From: Blastococcus sp. TF02A-35
GTDB lineage: Bacteria; Actinomycetota; Actinomycetes; Mycobacteriales; Geodermatophilaceae
Reading direction: 5' to 3'
Length of the DNA stretch: 46,811 nt
Assembly: GCF_004571075.1 (NCBI RefSeq)
Contig: NZ_SPQP01000030.1
Location: forward strand, 1-46,811
Shown here: positions 1 to 6,715 of the stretch, in pieces
Numbering within the stretch: the stretch's first letter is position 1
Layout of the letters: every line of letters starts with the position of its first letter
The notes under the pieces: generated by a model
The model's database searches: none
What the model was told of the DNA's origin: nothing
What the model saw: only the letters and a program-made list of their open reading frames with translations
Position numbers and translations under genes: made by a program

Positions 1-2
1 TC

Positions 3-116
3 CGCCGCCGTGCCAAGGAGGAGCTCGACCGCATCGCCAAGGACGGCGAGGCCGGCGAGGACGACGTGCGCCGCGCGGAGAAGGAGCTCGACGACCTCAC
101 CTCCCAGCACGTCGCC
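3..116 (+). CDS. frr: Ribosome recycling factor, C-terminal fragment (chimeric window end)
   Basis: Reading from base 3, the frame gives RRRAKEELDRIAKDGEAGED followed by a helix beginning DVRRAEKELDDLT. This matches the second half of domain I of ribosome recycling factor, which with EF-G splits post-termination ribosomes (compare the NVRRDANDK and EISEDD regions of E. coli Frr). The upstream part lies outside the window. About 17 residues before the expected C-terminus the match stops and the DNA continues as an ABC ATPase in another frame. Because frr is single-copy and essential, a genuine truncation is unlikely; a mis-join at the sequence end is the simplest reading. The identification is confident; the biological reality of the junction is not. 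Confidence 0.8.
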
Positions 117-117
117 C

Positions 118-747
118 AACGTGCTGCGCGGCGTCGACGTCTCGCTCGCCGCCGGCGACGGCTGGCTGGTGCTGCGCGGGCCCTCCGGGACCGGCAAGTC
201 GACGTTCCTGGCCGTGCTCATGGCCGCGCTCCGGCCGCGGGCCGGTCGCTACGCCGTCGACGGCCTCGACACGGAGGCGCTGCGCGGCGAGGACCTCCGC
301 GCCCGTATGGCGTGGCTGCCGCAGGAGGCGCACGTGTTCGCCTCGACCATCCGCGCGAACCTGGCGCTGGCCGCACCCCGGGGCGCGCTGGCCGGCAGCG
401 AGGGCGAGGCCCGGATGCGCCAGGCGCTCGCCGCGACCGGCCTGGGCGGGCTGCTCGCCACGCTGCCCGCCGGGCTGGACACGCCGGTCGGCTCGGGCGG
501 CACCGCGCTCTCCGGCGGGGAGCGCCGACGGCTGGCCGCCGCGCGGGCGCTGCTCGCCGACCGGGACGTCGTCCTGCTCGACGAGCCGACCGCGCACCTG
601 GACGCCCCCACGGCCGCGGCGCTGCTGCGCGACCTGCGCTCGGCGCTGGCCGGCCGGCTGGTCGTCTGCGTGACGCACGACGACGACGTCGAGCGCGCCC
701 ACGACACCGTCGTCCGGCTGGGCGGGGCGACCGCCCGGACCGGCTAG
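118..747 (+). CDS. cydC: CydC-like ABC transporter ATPase domain (5'-truncated by junction)
   Basis: This is the nucleotide-binding half of an exporter-type ABC protein. It begins at NVLRGVDVSL, with Walker A GPSGTGKST, a Q-loop in WLPQEAHVF, signature LSGGERRR, Walker B VVLLDEP with the D-loop after it, and the switch histidine in VTHDD. The LSGGERRRLAAARALL and DEPTAHLD pattern resembles CydC, whose CydDC complex exports thiols for cytochrome bd assembly. The transmembrane half expected upstream is missing because the sequence switches to frr near base 116. The stop codon (745-747) overlaps the stop of the converging next gene. CydC is the best guess; another exporter ATPase is possible. 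Confidence 0.7.
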   Translation, partial: NVLRGVDVSLAAGDGWLVLRGPSGTGKSTFLAVLMAALRPRAGRYAVDGLDTEALRGEDLRARMAWLPQEAHVFASTIRANLALAAPRGALAGSEGEARMRQALAATGLGGLLATLPAGLDTPVGSGGTALSGGERRRLAAARALLADRDVVLLDEPTAHLDAPTAAALLRDLRSALAGRLVVCVTHDDDVERAHDTVVRLGGATARTG

Positions 748-1373
748 CCGGCGGGGACCTCGACCGGGATCTCCGGGCCGAGCCGCGCCCCCAGCTGCAG
801 GTCCAGGTCGTCGCCGGACCAGAAGCTGCCGGGGTCGTACCAGTTCCCGGGGCGGTCGGCGGGCAGCAGCCCCATCGCGGTGTAGGTGGCCGCGACCAGC
901 TCGGCGCAGTAGACCGCCTCGGTGCTGGTGCCCCGGCGCAGCCGGCCGTTGACCCAGCCGCGCGCCAGCTTCGAGGTGGTCGGGAACGGCCGGCCGTCCA
1001 TGCGGGCGATGGTGCGCAGGACGGCGTCCTCCATCTCCGGGGTCACGCCGCCGTCGTCGGAGGGCCCGACCAGCTGCCGGAGCCAGGCGCGCTGCCCGTA
1101 CCTCTGCCGCCAGGTGGTGACGGCGTCGCGCAGGTCGTGCAGCTGCACGCCGCGCTGGCGCGTGCCGGTCCAGACGTCGGGCAGCGAGCGGCCGAGCTCG
1201 GCGTGCCAGAGCAGCGGCGGCAGGTCCTCCAGGACGACCGCCATCCCGACGTGGTTCACCGGGGCGTTGGTCAGCGTCTGGATGGCGCGGTCGGCGACGG
1301 AGGCACCGCGGAAGACCCACACGTCGCCGGTGCGGGTGAGGTCGACCGCCTCGTCCAGGGTCAGCGTCGGCAC
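744..1373 (-). CDS. YiiX/NlpC-P60-like permuted papain-fold protein
   Basis: The product is 209 residues starting at GTG 1373. The fold is suggested by an N-terminal region with TRTGDVWVFRG, a conserved NHVGMAV motif carrying the likely catalytic histidine, and a C-terminal YCAELVAATY motif carrying the likely catalytic cysteine. This His-before-Cys order is typical of the circularly permuted YiiX/YebB-like group of papain-fold hydrolases. No signal peptide is evident, so it is probably cytoplasmic; the substrate is unknown. The start lies six bases from a TACCGT -10 element, so the mRNA is probably leaderless and shares an overlapping promoter with the gene at 1391. Confidence 0.6.
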   Translation of the reverse strand: MPTLTLDEAVDLTRTGDVWVFRGASVADRAIQTLTNAPVNHVGMAVVLEDLPPLLWHAELGRSLPDVWTGTRQRGVQLHDLRDAVTTWRQRYGQRAWLRQLVGPSDDGGVTPEMEDAVLRTIARMDGRPFPTTSKLARGWVNGRLRRGTSTEAVYCAELVAATYTAMGLLPADRPGNWYDPGSFWSGDDLDLQLGARLGPEIPVEVPAG

Positions 1374-1390
1374 GGCGCTACGGTACGGAC
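1374..1390. promoter_or_regulatory. Overlapping bidirectional -10 element
   Basis: The heptamer TACGGTA (1379-1385) reads TACGGT on the plus strand and TACCGT on the minus strand, both fitting TANNNT. Each is followed by exactly six bases and then a GTG start, at 1391 on plus and 1373 on minus. This geometry predicts two leaderless transcripts from one symmetric promoter. Confidence 0.55.
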
Positions 1391-1624
1391 GTGCGCCCCT
1401 GGAAGCTGCTCGGCCTGGCCGGCCTCGCCGGAGTCGCGGCGACCGGCGCCGTCCTCGTGCGCGGCGAGCGCCAGCGGCGGGCCTACTCGGCCGACGACGT
1501 GCGGGCCCGGCTGCACGAGCGGCACGCGGCGCTGGCCGCCGAGCCGGCACCGGCGCCGGCCACCCCGGCCGAGCTGACCGCGGGGCGGCGGCACCGGCTG
1601 GCCCGTCTGCTGCGTCGCCCCTGA
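1391..1624 (+). CDS. Small single-pass membrane protein, unknown function
   Basis: A 77-residue protein from GTG 1391. Residues about 5-22 form one hydrophobic segment (LLGLAGLAGVAATGAVLV), followed by a basic, Ala/Pro-rich tail with RGERQRR just after the membrane segment, implying a cytoplasmic C-terminus. I recognise no family. There is no Shine-Dalgarno sequence, but a TACGGT -10 box sits six bases upstream, consistent with a leaderless mRNA. Confidence 0.5.
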   Translation: MRPWKLLGLAGLAGVAATGAVLVRGERQRRAYSADDVRARLHERHAALAAEPAPAPATPAELTAGRRHRLARLLRRP

Positions 1625-1633
1625 GCGCCGTCC

Positions 1634-1673
1634 GGTTGTGCACGACCGGCATGGGCTCGGGCACGCGGGGTAG
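1634..1673 (+). promoter_or_regulatory. Putative promoter element, copy 1 of a shared motif
   Basis: A 21-base block starting GGTTGTGCAC and ending ATGG (1634-1654) is followed 13 bases later by GGGTAG (1668-1673). The same block (18 of 21 identical) followed 14 bases later by GGGTAG occurs at 22980-23020. Both lie just upstream of a membrane-protein gene. GGGTAG resembles the GGGTAT -10 of sigma-B/F-type promoters, but no standard -35 at the usual spacing is visible. Confidence 0.35.
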
Positions 1674-1706
1674 GGAGCGGGGACCATCCCCAGCCGAGGA
1701 GCACCC

Positions 1707-2255
1707 ATGGCCCGGAACACCCTGTCCCGCTCGTTGCACGACCTCGGGCTGTCGGCCTGGTTCGGCGGCACGCTCGCCAACGCCGTCGCCCTGAACGCCG
1801 CCGCCGGTGAGGCCGGCTCGGACTCGGCCACCGGCCGGGTCGCGAACGCCGGCTGGGACCGCTGGACGCCGGTCAACGCCCTCGCCATCGGCGCCCACCT
1901 GGTCGGCAGCGTCGGCCAGCTGCGGGCCAACAAGCAGCGGGTGGCCGCGCAGCAGGGCGTGGGCGGCATGTCGGCGCTCAAGACGCTGGTGACCGCGGCC
2001 GCGCTGGGGGCCACCGCCTACAGCCGGGTCCTGGGCCAGCGGGTGTCGGCCGCCGGCGGGGTGCCCTCGAAGTCCGGGACGAAGCCGAGCAAGCGGACCA
2101 AGGTCGCCCAGGCCGACGTCGCCGCCGCCCAGCAGCAGCTGGACACCCTGCAGTGGGTCATCCCCGCGCTGACCGGCACGCTGGTCGCGATCAGCTCCTA
2201 CGCCGGTGAGCAGCAGCGCCCGAGCGAGGTCGCGGCGGGCGTCAGCTCGCGCTGA
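1707..2255 (+). CDS. Predicted membrane protein, unknown function
   Basis: A 182-residue protein starting at ATG 1707 with AGGAG eight bases upstream. The N-terminus SLHDLGLSAWFGGTLANAV, a middle segment (NALAIGAHLVGSVG), ALKTLVTAAALGATAY and a C-terminal VIPALTGTLVAISSYA make three to four moderately hydrophobic, alanine-rich segments, with a Lys/Ser-rich stretch (SKSGTKPSKRTKVAQ) between them. I recognise no named family. Its end overlaps the end of the convergent rhodopsin gene by 14 bases. Shared promoter-like DNA with the gene at 23031 hints at common control. Confidence 0.6.
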   Translation: MARNTLSRSLHDLGLSAWFGGTLANAVALNAAAGEAGSDSATGRVANAGWDRWTPVNALAIGAHLVGSVGQLRANKQRVAAQQGVGGMSALKTLVTAAALGATAYSRVLGQRVSAAGGVPSKSGTKPSKRTKVAQADVAAAQQQLDTLQWVIPALTGTLVAISSYAGEQQRPSEVAAGVSSR

Positions 2256-3162
2256 CCCCCTCGTCCCCCGGCCGGCGCCCGTCGCCGGCCGGGGCCCCCG
2301 CCCCGCGCACGGGCGGCAGCACCGCGTCGCTCTTGTGCACGTGGCTGGACCACACCGCCTCCGGGTGGGTGTCGACCCCCTTCCGGACGTCCTCGGCGGT
2401 GCGCAGCTTCGCCACCTTGTGCGTGAGGACGCCGAAGCCGACCTTCGCGACGACGTCGGCGACCGAGTAGCCCACCTGCATGGCGGTGAACCAGGCCGGG
2501 GTCACGTCGGCGAAGACCGGGACGGCGTAGACCAGCGGGTACACGCCGAAGCTGCTCAGCAGCAGGATCGTCGCGTTGCGCAGGCTCGCCCCGGCCTCCG
2601 CCCCCATGGTGGGCAGCGCGGCGCGCACCGCGCCGATGAGCGCGACGTAGAGGTAGACGAAGAACGCGGTGCTGATCAGCCCCCACACCACCAGCGCGGT
2701 GGTGTCGCGCCCCTCGGAGAGCACCTGCGCGCCCATGTACCCGGTGACGATCATCAGGAAGGCCGCGGCCATCGTGCGGAAGCGCAGCTTCCGGGCCGCG
2801 GAGCCGGCCACCGAGCAGACGGCCAGCAGCTCGACGGTCAGCAGCGGGACCGTGACCGACCAGTCGATGTAGCGGGTCCCCTCGGTGGTCCGCGCCTCCT
2901 CGTTCGGGACGTAGACCTCCCCCGCGAGCCGGAAGCCGGTGTCCCAGTCGATGTAGAGCAGCAGGTAGGCCAGCATCGCGACACCGGACAGGCAGAGCCC
3001 GGCGAGGACCGAGGGCCGGTACCGCGGCGACACCTCGCCCAGGCTGTTCCAGGAGTAGACGAAGTAGGCGAACAGCGCGAAGCCCGCGCCCAGCAGGGCC
3101 AGCTGCACGACGTCGTAGAGGCCCAGGGGCATCGTCTGCAGCTCGGGGGTGGGCGTGTCCAC
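2242..3162 (-). CDS. Microbial rhodopsin, predicted light-driven proton pump
   Basis: A 306-residue seven-helix type I rhodopsin. Helix C reads RYIDWSVTVPLLTVELL, giving Arg97, the Schiff-base acceptor Asp100, Thr104 and the donor Glu111: the DTE motif of proteorhodopsin-like outward proton pumps. Helix G holds DVVAKVGFG with Asp236 and retinal-binding Lys240. Leu108, at the proteorhodopsin spectral-tuning site, predicts green absorption. Helix F has YP (208-209), but Phe205 replaces the usual tryptophan. In helix E, Gly161 (WGLIST) aligns with bacteriorhodopsin Trp138, the small residue that opens the carotenoid-antenna window in xanthorhodopsin. A hydrophilic tail of about 55 residues follows helix G. 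I used GTG 3162; ATG 3132 is an alternative start. No carotene-cleavage gene is in the window, so retinal synthesis must be encoded elsewhere. Confidence 0.93.
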   Translation of the reverse strand: MDTPTPELQTMPLGLYDVVQLALLGAGFALFAYFVYSWNSLGEVSPRYRPSVLAGLCLSGVAMLAYLLLYIDWDTGFRLAGEVYVPNEEARTTEGTRYIDWSVTVPLLTVELLAVCSVAGSAARKLRFRTMAAAFLMIVTGYMGAQVLSEGRDTTALVVWGLISTAFFVYLYVALIGAVRAALPTMGAEAGASLRNATILLLSSFGVYPLVYAVPVFADVTPAWFTAMQVGYSVADVVAKVGFGVLTHKVAKLRTAEDVRKGVDTHPEAVWSSHVHKSDAVLPPVRGAGAPAGDGRRPGDEGVSAS

Positions 3163-3206
3163 GCGCCGGACCTACCCCCGCCGCCCGGGGGCCACCCGCC
3201 CGGCCG

Positions 3207-3689
3207 TCAGGAGGTGGGCGGCTCGGGCAGGACGACGATGCCGTCCCGGTCCGCGCAGAGCCACTCGCCCTCGCGGAACACCACGCCGGCGAACACGACC
3301 GGGATTCCGGCCTGGCCGGAGTGCAGCCCGCGCTGGCTCTTGCGGGGCATGGCGGCCAGCGCCCGCACCCCGACCGGCTGCTCCCCCAGCTCGTCGGCGT
3401 CGCGGATGCAGCCGTTGACGACGATGCCGGCCCAGCCGTTGGCCGCCGCGGCGGCCGCGAGGTTGCCGCCGACCAGCCCGCAGCGCCTCGACCCGCCACC
3501 GTCGACGACGAGCACCCGGCCCTCGCCGGGGCTCTCGACCGCCTGCTTCACCAGGGTGTTGTCCTCGAAGACCTTCAGCGTGGTGATCGGGCCGCTGAAG
3601 GAGACCGCCCCGCCGAAGATCTGGAAGACCGGGTCGCAGACCTGCCCCTCGGGGTGGGCGTCGGAGATGTCGGTGGTCGCGAAGGTCAT
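3207..3689 (-). CDS. rraA: RraA-like protein / 4-hydroxy-4-methyl-2-oxoglutarate aldolase family
   Basis: 160 residues, the usual length of the family. N-terminal ATTDISDAH, central VLVVDGGGSRRCGLVGGNLA and VNGCIRDADEL (the Arg-Asp pair that binds substrate and metal in the aldolases) are all present. Members either inhibit RNase E or act as divalent-metal aldolases and oxaloacetate decarboxylases. Actinobacterial copies are usually annotated RraA, but here the gene is divergent from a GntR regulator inside a catabolic cluster, which favours an aldolase or decarboxylase role on a pyruvate-yielding hydroxy acid. A 7-bp-arm palindrome lies in the 78-base divergent gap. Confidence 0.85.
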   Translation of the reverse strand: MTFATTDISDAHPEGQVCDPVFQIFGGAVSFSGPITTLKVFEDNTLVKQAVESPGEGRVLVVDGGGSRRCGLVGGNLAAAAAANGWAGIVVNGCIRDADELGEQPVGVRALAAMPRKSQRGLHSGQAGIPVVFAGVVFREGEWLCADRDGIVVLPEPPTS

Positions 3690-3734
3690 CGGTCTCGCTC
3701 GCTCTCGGGTCGGCGGTGCCCAGGTGTCGCGGCT

Positions 3735-3753
3735 CCGTTATAACCTATAACGG
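3735..3753. promoter_or_regulatory. Palindromic operator between rraA-like and gntR genes
   Basis: CCGTTAT-AACCT-ATAACGG is a perfect 7-bp inverted repeat in the only AT-rich stretch of the divergent gap. It overlaps -10-like TATAAC and TATAGG sequences on both strands, so binding there could repress both genes. The adjacent FCD-GntR protein is the natural ligand; this is inference. Confidence 0.6.
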
Positions 3754-3767
3754 GGCGGAGGGGGCCG

Positions 3768-4442
3768 ATGAGCGACGCGGAGTACGCGACGAAGGGCGAC
3801 CTCGCCTACCTGCGGGTGCGCGAGCTGATCCTGTCCGGAGAGCTGGGCCCCGGGGACGTCCTGCCGCAGGCCTCGCTCGCCCGCACCATCGGGATGAGCA
3901 CCACCCCCCTGCGCGAGGCGCTGCGCCGCCTCAAGCAGGAGGGGCTGGTCGAGCTGGACGCGCACCGCGACGCGCGCGTGCGCCCGCTGGACGCCGACGA
4001 GGCCCGCGACCTGCTGGAGCTGCGGCAGACCCTCGACCCCCTGGCCGCCACGCTGGCGGCGCAGCGGCGGACCGACGCCGACCTCGCGGAGCTGGCCGCG
4101 GCGCTCGACGGCCTCGAGGCGCTGAGCACCTCCCCCTCGGCCGCGCAGCTGGAGAGCCATCACCGCTTCCACGCCGCCATCCACCGCGCCTCGCACAACG
4201 CGCTGCTGGCCCAGACGCTAGACGGGCTCTGGACGAAGACCGACCGCTACCGGCGGCACGGGCTGGAGGTCGGCCGCAGCGACGAGGAGCGCGCCGCCCG
4301 CGCGACCGAGCACCGGCTGCTCTACGAGGCCGTCCGCGACGGCGACGCCGGGACCGCCGGCGACCTGATGTGCCGGCACGTCGAGTCCAGCCTGGGCGCC
4401 CGCTCGCTCGACCGGCTGGCCCACCCCGGACCCGACCGGTGA
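3768..4442 (+). CDS. GntR-family (FadR/FCD subfamily) transcriptional regulator
   Basis: 224 residues. The N-terminal winged helix-turn-helix spans about residues 10-75 and includes RVRELILSGELGPGDVLPQ and STTPLREALRRLKQEGLVEL. The C-terminal all-helical FCD domain (about 85-210) carries the metal/effector histidines in SHHRFHAAIHRAS and TEHRLL. FCD regulators usually respond to carboxylic acids or sugar acids and autoregulate. The gene is divergent from the rraA-like gene across a palindrome and overlaps the MFS gene by four bases (GTGA), so it probably controls both. Confidence 0.9.
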   Translation: MSDAEYATKGDLAYLRVRELILSGELGPGDVLPQASLARTIGMSTTPLREALRRLKQEGLVELDAHRDARVRPLDADEARDLLELRQTLDPLAATLAAQRRTDADLAELAAALDGLEALSTSPSAAQLESHHRFHAAIHRASHNALLAQTLDGLWTKTDRYRRHGLEVGRSDEERAARATEHRLLYEAVRDGDAGTAGDLMCRHVESSLGARSLDRLAHPGPDR

Positions 4443-5629
4443 CGGGGCCGGCGACCACCGGGCCCGGCCGCCGCCTGCTCGCGCTGCTCCTGCTGCACTC
4501 CGCGCTCACCCAGGTGGTGACGTTCGTGCTGCGGCCGACCTCGGCCTACCGGGCGCTGGAGCTCGACGTCCCGACCGCGTGGCTGGGCGCGCTCACCGCC
4601 TCCTTCGCCGTCGTCCCCCTCGTCCTCGCCGTCCCCAGCGGGCAGGCGACCGACCGGTTCGGGGAGCGGCGGGTGATGCTCGTCGGCGCCGTCCTGCTCG
4701 CCCTCTCCGGCGTCGTCTTCGCCAGCGGGCGCGGAGGGGCCGCCGGGCTGGTGCTCGGCAGCGTGGTGCTGGGCACCGGGCACCTGCTGTCGGTCGTCGG
4801 CCAGCAGGCGGCGGTGGCCAACACCGCGGGCCCGGGCCGCTTCGACACCGCCTTCGGGTACTACACCTTCGCCGCGTCGCTGGGGCAGGCGCTCGGCCCG
4901 GCGCTGATCACGCTGGTCGGCGGCGAGGGCGCGCTGCCGGACACCACCCCGATCTTCTGGACGGCGACGGGGCTGGGCGCCGCCCTGCTGGTCTGCACCG
5001 CGTTCCTGCGCTTCCCCGGACGGGGGTCCGAGCGCACCGCCGCGGAGACCGGCGGCATGTCGACGCTGCTGCGGCTCCCCGGGCTCCTGCGCGCCCTGCT
5101 GGTCAGCTGCGTGGTGCTGGCCGCCGTCGACATCACGCTGGTCTACCTGCCCGCCCTCGGCGCCGACCGGGGGCTGGCCGCCGGGTTCGTCGGGCTCCTG
5201 CTCACCCTCCGCGCCGTCGCCTCCATGGCCTCGCGCCTGTTCCTCGGCCGGCTCGTCGCCCGGGTGGGACGGCGCCGGCTGATGATCGGCAGCGTCGCGC
5301 TGGCCGCCGTCTCGATGGCGGTCGTGGCGGCACCGCTGCCCCCGGTCGCCCTCGCCGCGGTCGTCGTCCTGCTCGGCCTCGGGCTCGGGGTGGGCCAGCC
5401 GCTCACCATGTCGTGGCTCGCGGAGGTCGCGCCCGCCGGCCTCCGCGGCCGCGCCATGTCGCTGCGGCTCACCGGCAACCGGCTGGGCCAGGTGCTCATC
5501 CCGAGCACCGTCGGCCTGGTGGCCGCCGGGGTCGGGGCGGCGGGGGTGCTGTGGGCGACCGCGGCCGCGCTGGCCGCGGTCGGGGTCGCCGCCCGCCGGC
5601 TGGCGGTGGACGGCGGCCCGACCACCTAG
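4439..5629 (+). CDS. Major facilitator superfamily transporter
   Basis: 396 residues from GTG 4439, which overlaps the regulator stop (GTGA, translational coupling). About twelve hydrophobic segments are visible, with the MFS loop-2 signature degenerate as SGQATDRFGERRVM and the equivalent second-half loop as LFLGRLVARVGRRRLM. The long internal loop FPGRGSERTAAETGG separates the two six-helix halves. The substrate cannot be told from sequence; coupling to an FCD regulator and catabolic genes suggests an organic acid or aromatic acid importer, or an exporter of a pathway metabolite. Its stop overlaps that of the convergent dehydrogenase. Confidence 0.85.
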   Translation: MTGPATTGPGRRLLALLLLHSALTQVVTFVLRPTSAYRALELDVPTAWLGALTASFAVVPLVLAVPSGQATDRFGERRVMLVGAVLLALSGVVFASGRGGAAGLVLGSVVLGTGHLLSVVGQQAAVANTAGPGRFDTAFGYYTFAASLGQALGPALITLVGGEGALPDTTPIFWTATGLGAALLVCTAFLRFPGRGSERTAAETGGMSTLLRLPGLLRALLVSCVVLAAVDITLVYLPALGADRGLAAGFVGLLLTLRAVASMASRLFLGRLVARVGRRRLMIGSVALAAVSMAVVAAPLPPVALAAVVVLLGLGLGVGQPLTMSWLAEVAPAGLRGRAMSLRLTGNRLGQVLIPSTVGLVAAGVGAAGVLWATAAALAAVGVAARRLAVDGGPTT

Positions 5630-6708
5630 CCCGCGGCGACCCGCTCGACGACGGCGTCGGTGAACTCACCGGTCGAGGCGCCGCCGCCCAGGTCGCGGGT
5701 GCACACGCCGTCCCGCACGGCCGCCCGCACGCCGTCCTCGACCCGCACCGCGGCGTCGGCCGCGCGCGGGTCACCGTGCCGGGTCCCGAGCCAGTCCAGC
5801 AGCATCCCGGCGGACAGCACCATCGCGATCGGGTTGGCCAGGCCCTTCCCGGCGATGTCCGGGGCCGAGCCGTGCGCGGCCTGGGCCATGCACCGGTCGT
5901 CGGAGGCGTTGATCGACGGCGCGATGCCGAGCGAGCCGGCCAGCTCGCCGGCCAGGTCGGACAGGATGTCGCCGAACATGTTCTCGGCGACCAGGACGTC
6001 GAAGGCCGCCGCACGCCGCAGCAGGTGCACGGTGAGCGCGTCGATGTGGAAGTCGTCGACCTCGACGTCGGGGTAGGCCTCCCCCACCTCCAGGCAGACC
6101 TTCTTGAACAGGCCGGAGCTCAGCTGCAGCACGTTGGCCTTGTGCACGATCGTCAGCCGGCTCCGCCGCCGCCGGGCCAGCTCGAAGGCCGCGCGCGCGA
6201 TCCGCTCGATCGCCGGCCGGGTGAAGACGCCCATCGTGATCGCGACGTCCGCCGTCGGCATGTACTCACCGGTGCCCGCGAAGGTGTTGCGGTCGGCGTA
6301 GAAGCCCTCGGTGTTCTCCCGCACGATCACCAGGTCGGTGCCGGGGGCGATCGCAGTGCCGCCCTCGAGGCCCCGGGCCGGGCGGACGTTGGCGTAGAGG
6401 TCGAAGTGCTTGCGGATGGTGCCGCTCGGGTTGAGCTGCGAGCGGAACGGCTCGGGGTAGGCCGCGCTGTCGTGCGGCCCGAGCAGCCAGCCGTCCAGGC
6501 CGGCGAGCGCCTCCAGCGTGGTCGCCGGGATCGCGCTGCCGTGCTCCTCGATGGCGCTCGCGCCGAGCGGCAGCTCGGTCCACTCGACCGGCTCGGCCCC
6601 CGCCGCGGCGAGGGCGGCGTCGACCACCCGGACCGCCGCGGGGACGATCTCCGGCCCGATGCCGTCCCCGGGCATCAGCCCGAGGCGGTAGGTGCGGTTC
6701 GCGGTCAT
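5626..6708 (-). CDS. Isocitrate/isopropylmalate dehydrogenase family protein (tartrate/D-malate-type)
   Basis: 360 residues starting at ATG 6708. It is an NAD(P)-dependent beta-decarboxylating hydroxyacid dehydrogenase: GDGIGPE near the N-terminus, substrate loop NPSGTIRK (93-100) and NVRP, catalytic Tyr137 in RENTEGFY and Lys190 in IVHKANV, metal-binding Asp223, Asp247 and Asp251 in AENMFGDILSDL, and nucleotide-binding HGSAPDIAGKG. The loop NPSGTIRK and the setting with other acid-catabolism genes favour tartrate, D-malate or an alkylmalate-like substrate over leucine biosynthesis. It is the last gene of a four-gene minus-strand operon (8864 to 5626), seven bases after the aldehyde dehydrogenase. 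Confidence 0.87.
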   Translation of the reverse strand: MTANRTYRLGLMPGDGIGPEIVPAAVRVVDAALAAAGAEPVEWTELPLGASAIEEHGSAIPATTLEALAGLDGWLLGPHDSAAYPEPFRSQLNPSGTIRKHFDLYANVRPARGLEGGTAIAPGTDLVIVRENTEGFYADRNTFAGTGEYMPTADVAITMGVFTRPAIERIARAAFELARRRRSRLTIVHKANVLQLSSGLFKKVCLEVGEAYPDVEVDDFHIDALTVHLLRRAAAFDVLVAENMFGDILSDLAGELAGSLGIAPSINASDDRCMAQAAHGSAPDIAGKGLANPIAMVLSAGMLLDWLGTRHGDPRAADAAVRVEDGVRAAVRDGVCTRDLGGGASTGEFTDAVVERVAAG

Positions 6709-6715
6709 GTCTCTC

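Noticed and set aside
5626-6708. Leucine-biosynthetic leuB
   Set aside because: Substrate-loop residues and location in a catabolic operon fit tartrate/D-malate-type enzymes better; no other leucine genes are nearby.
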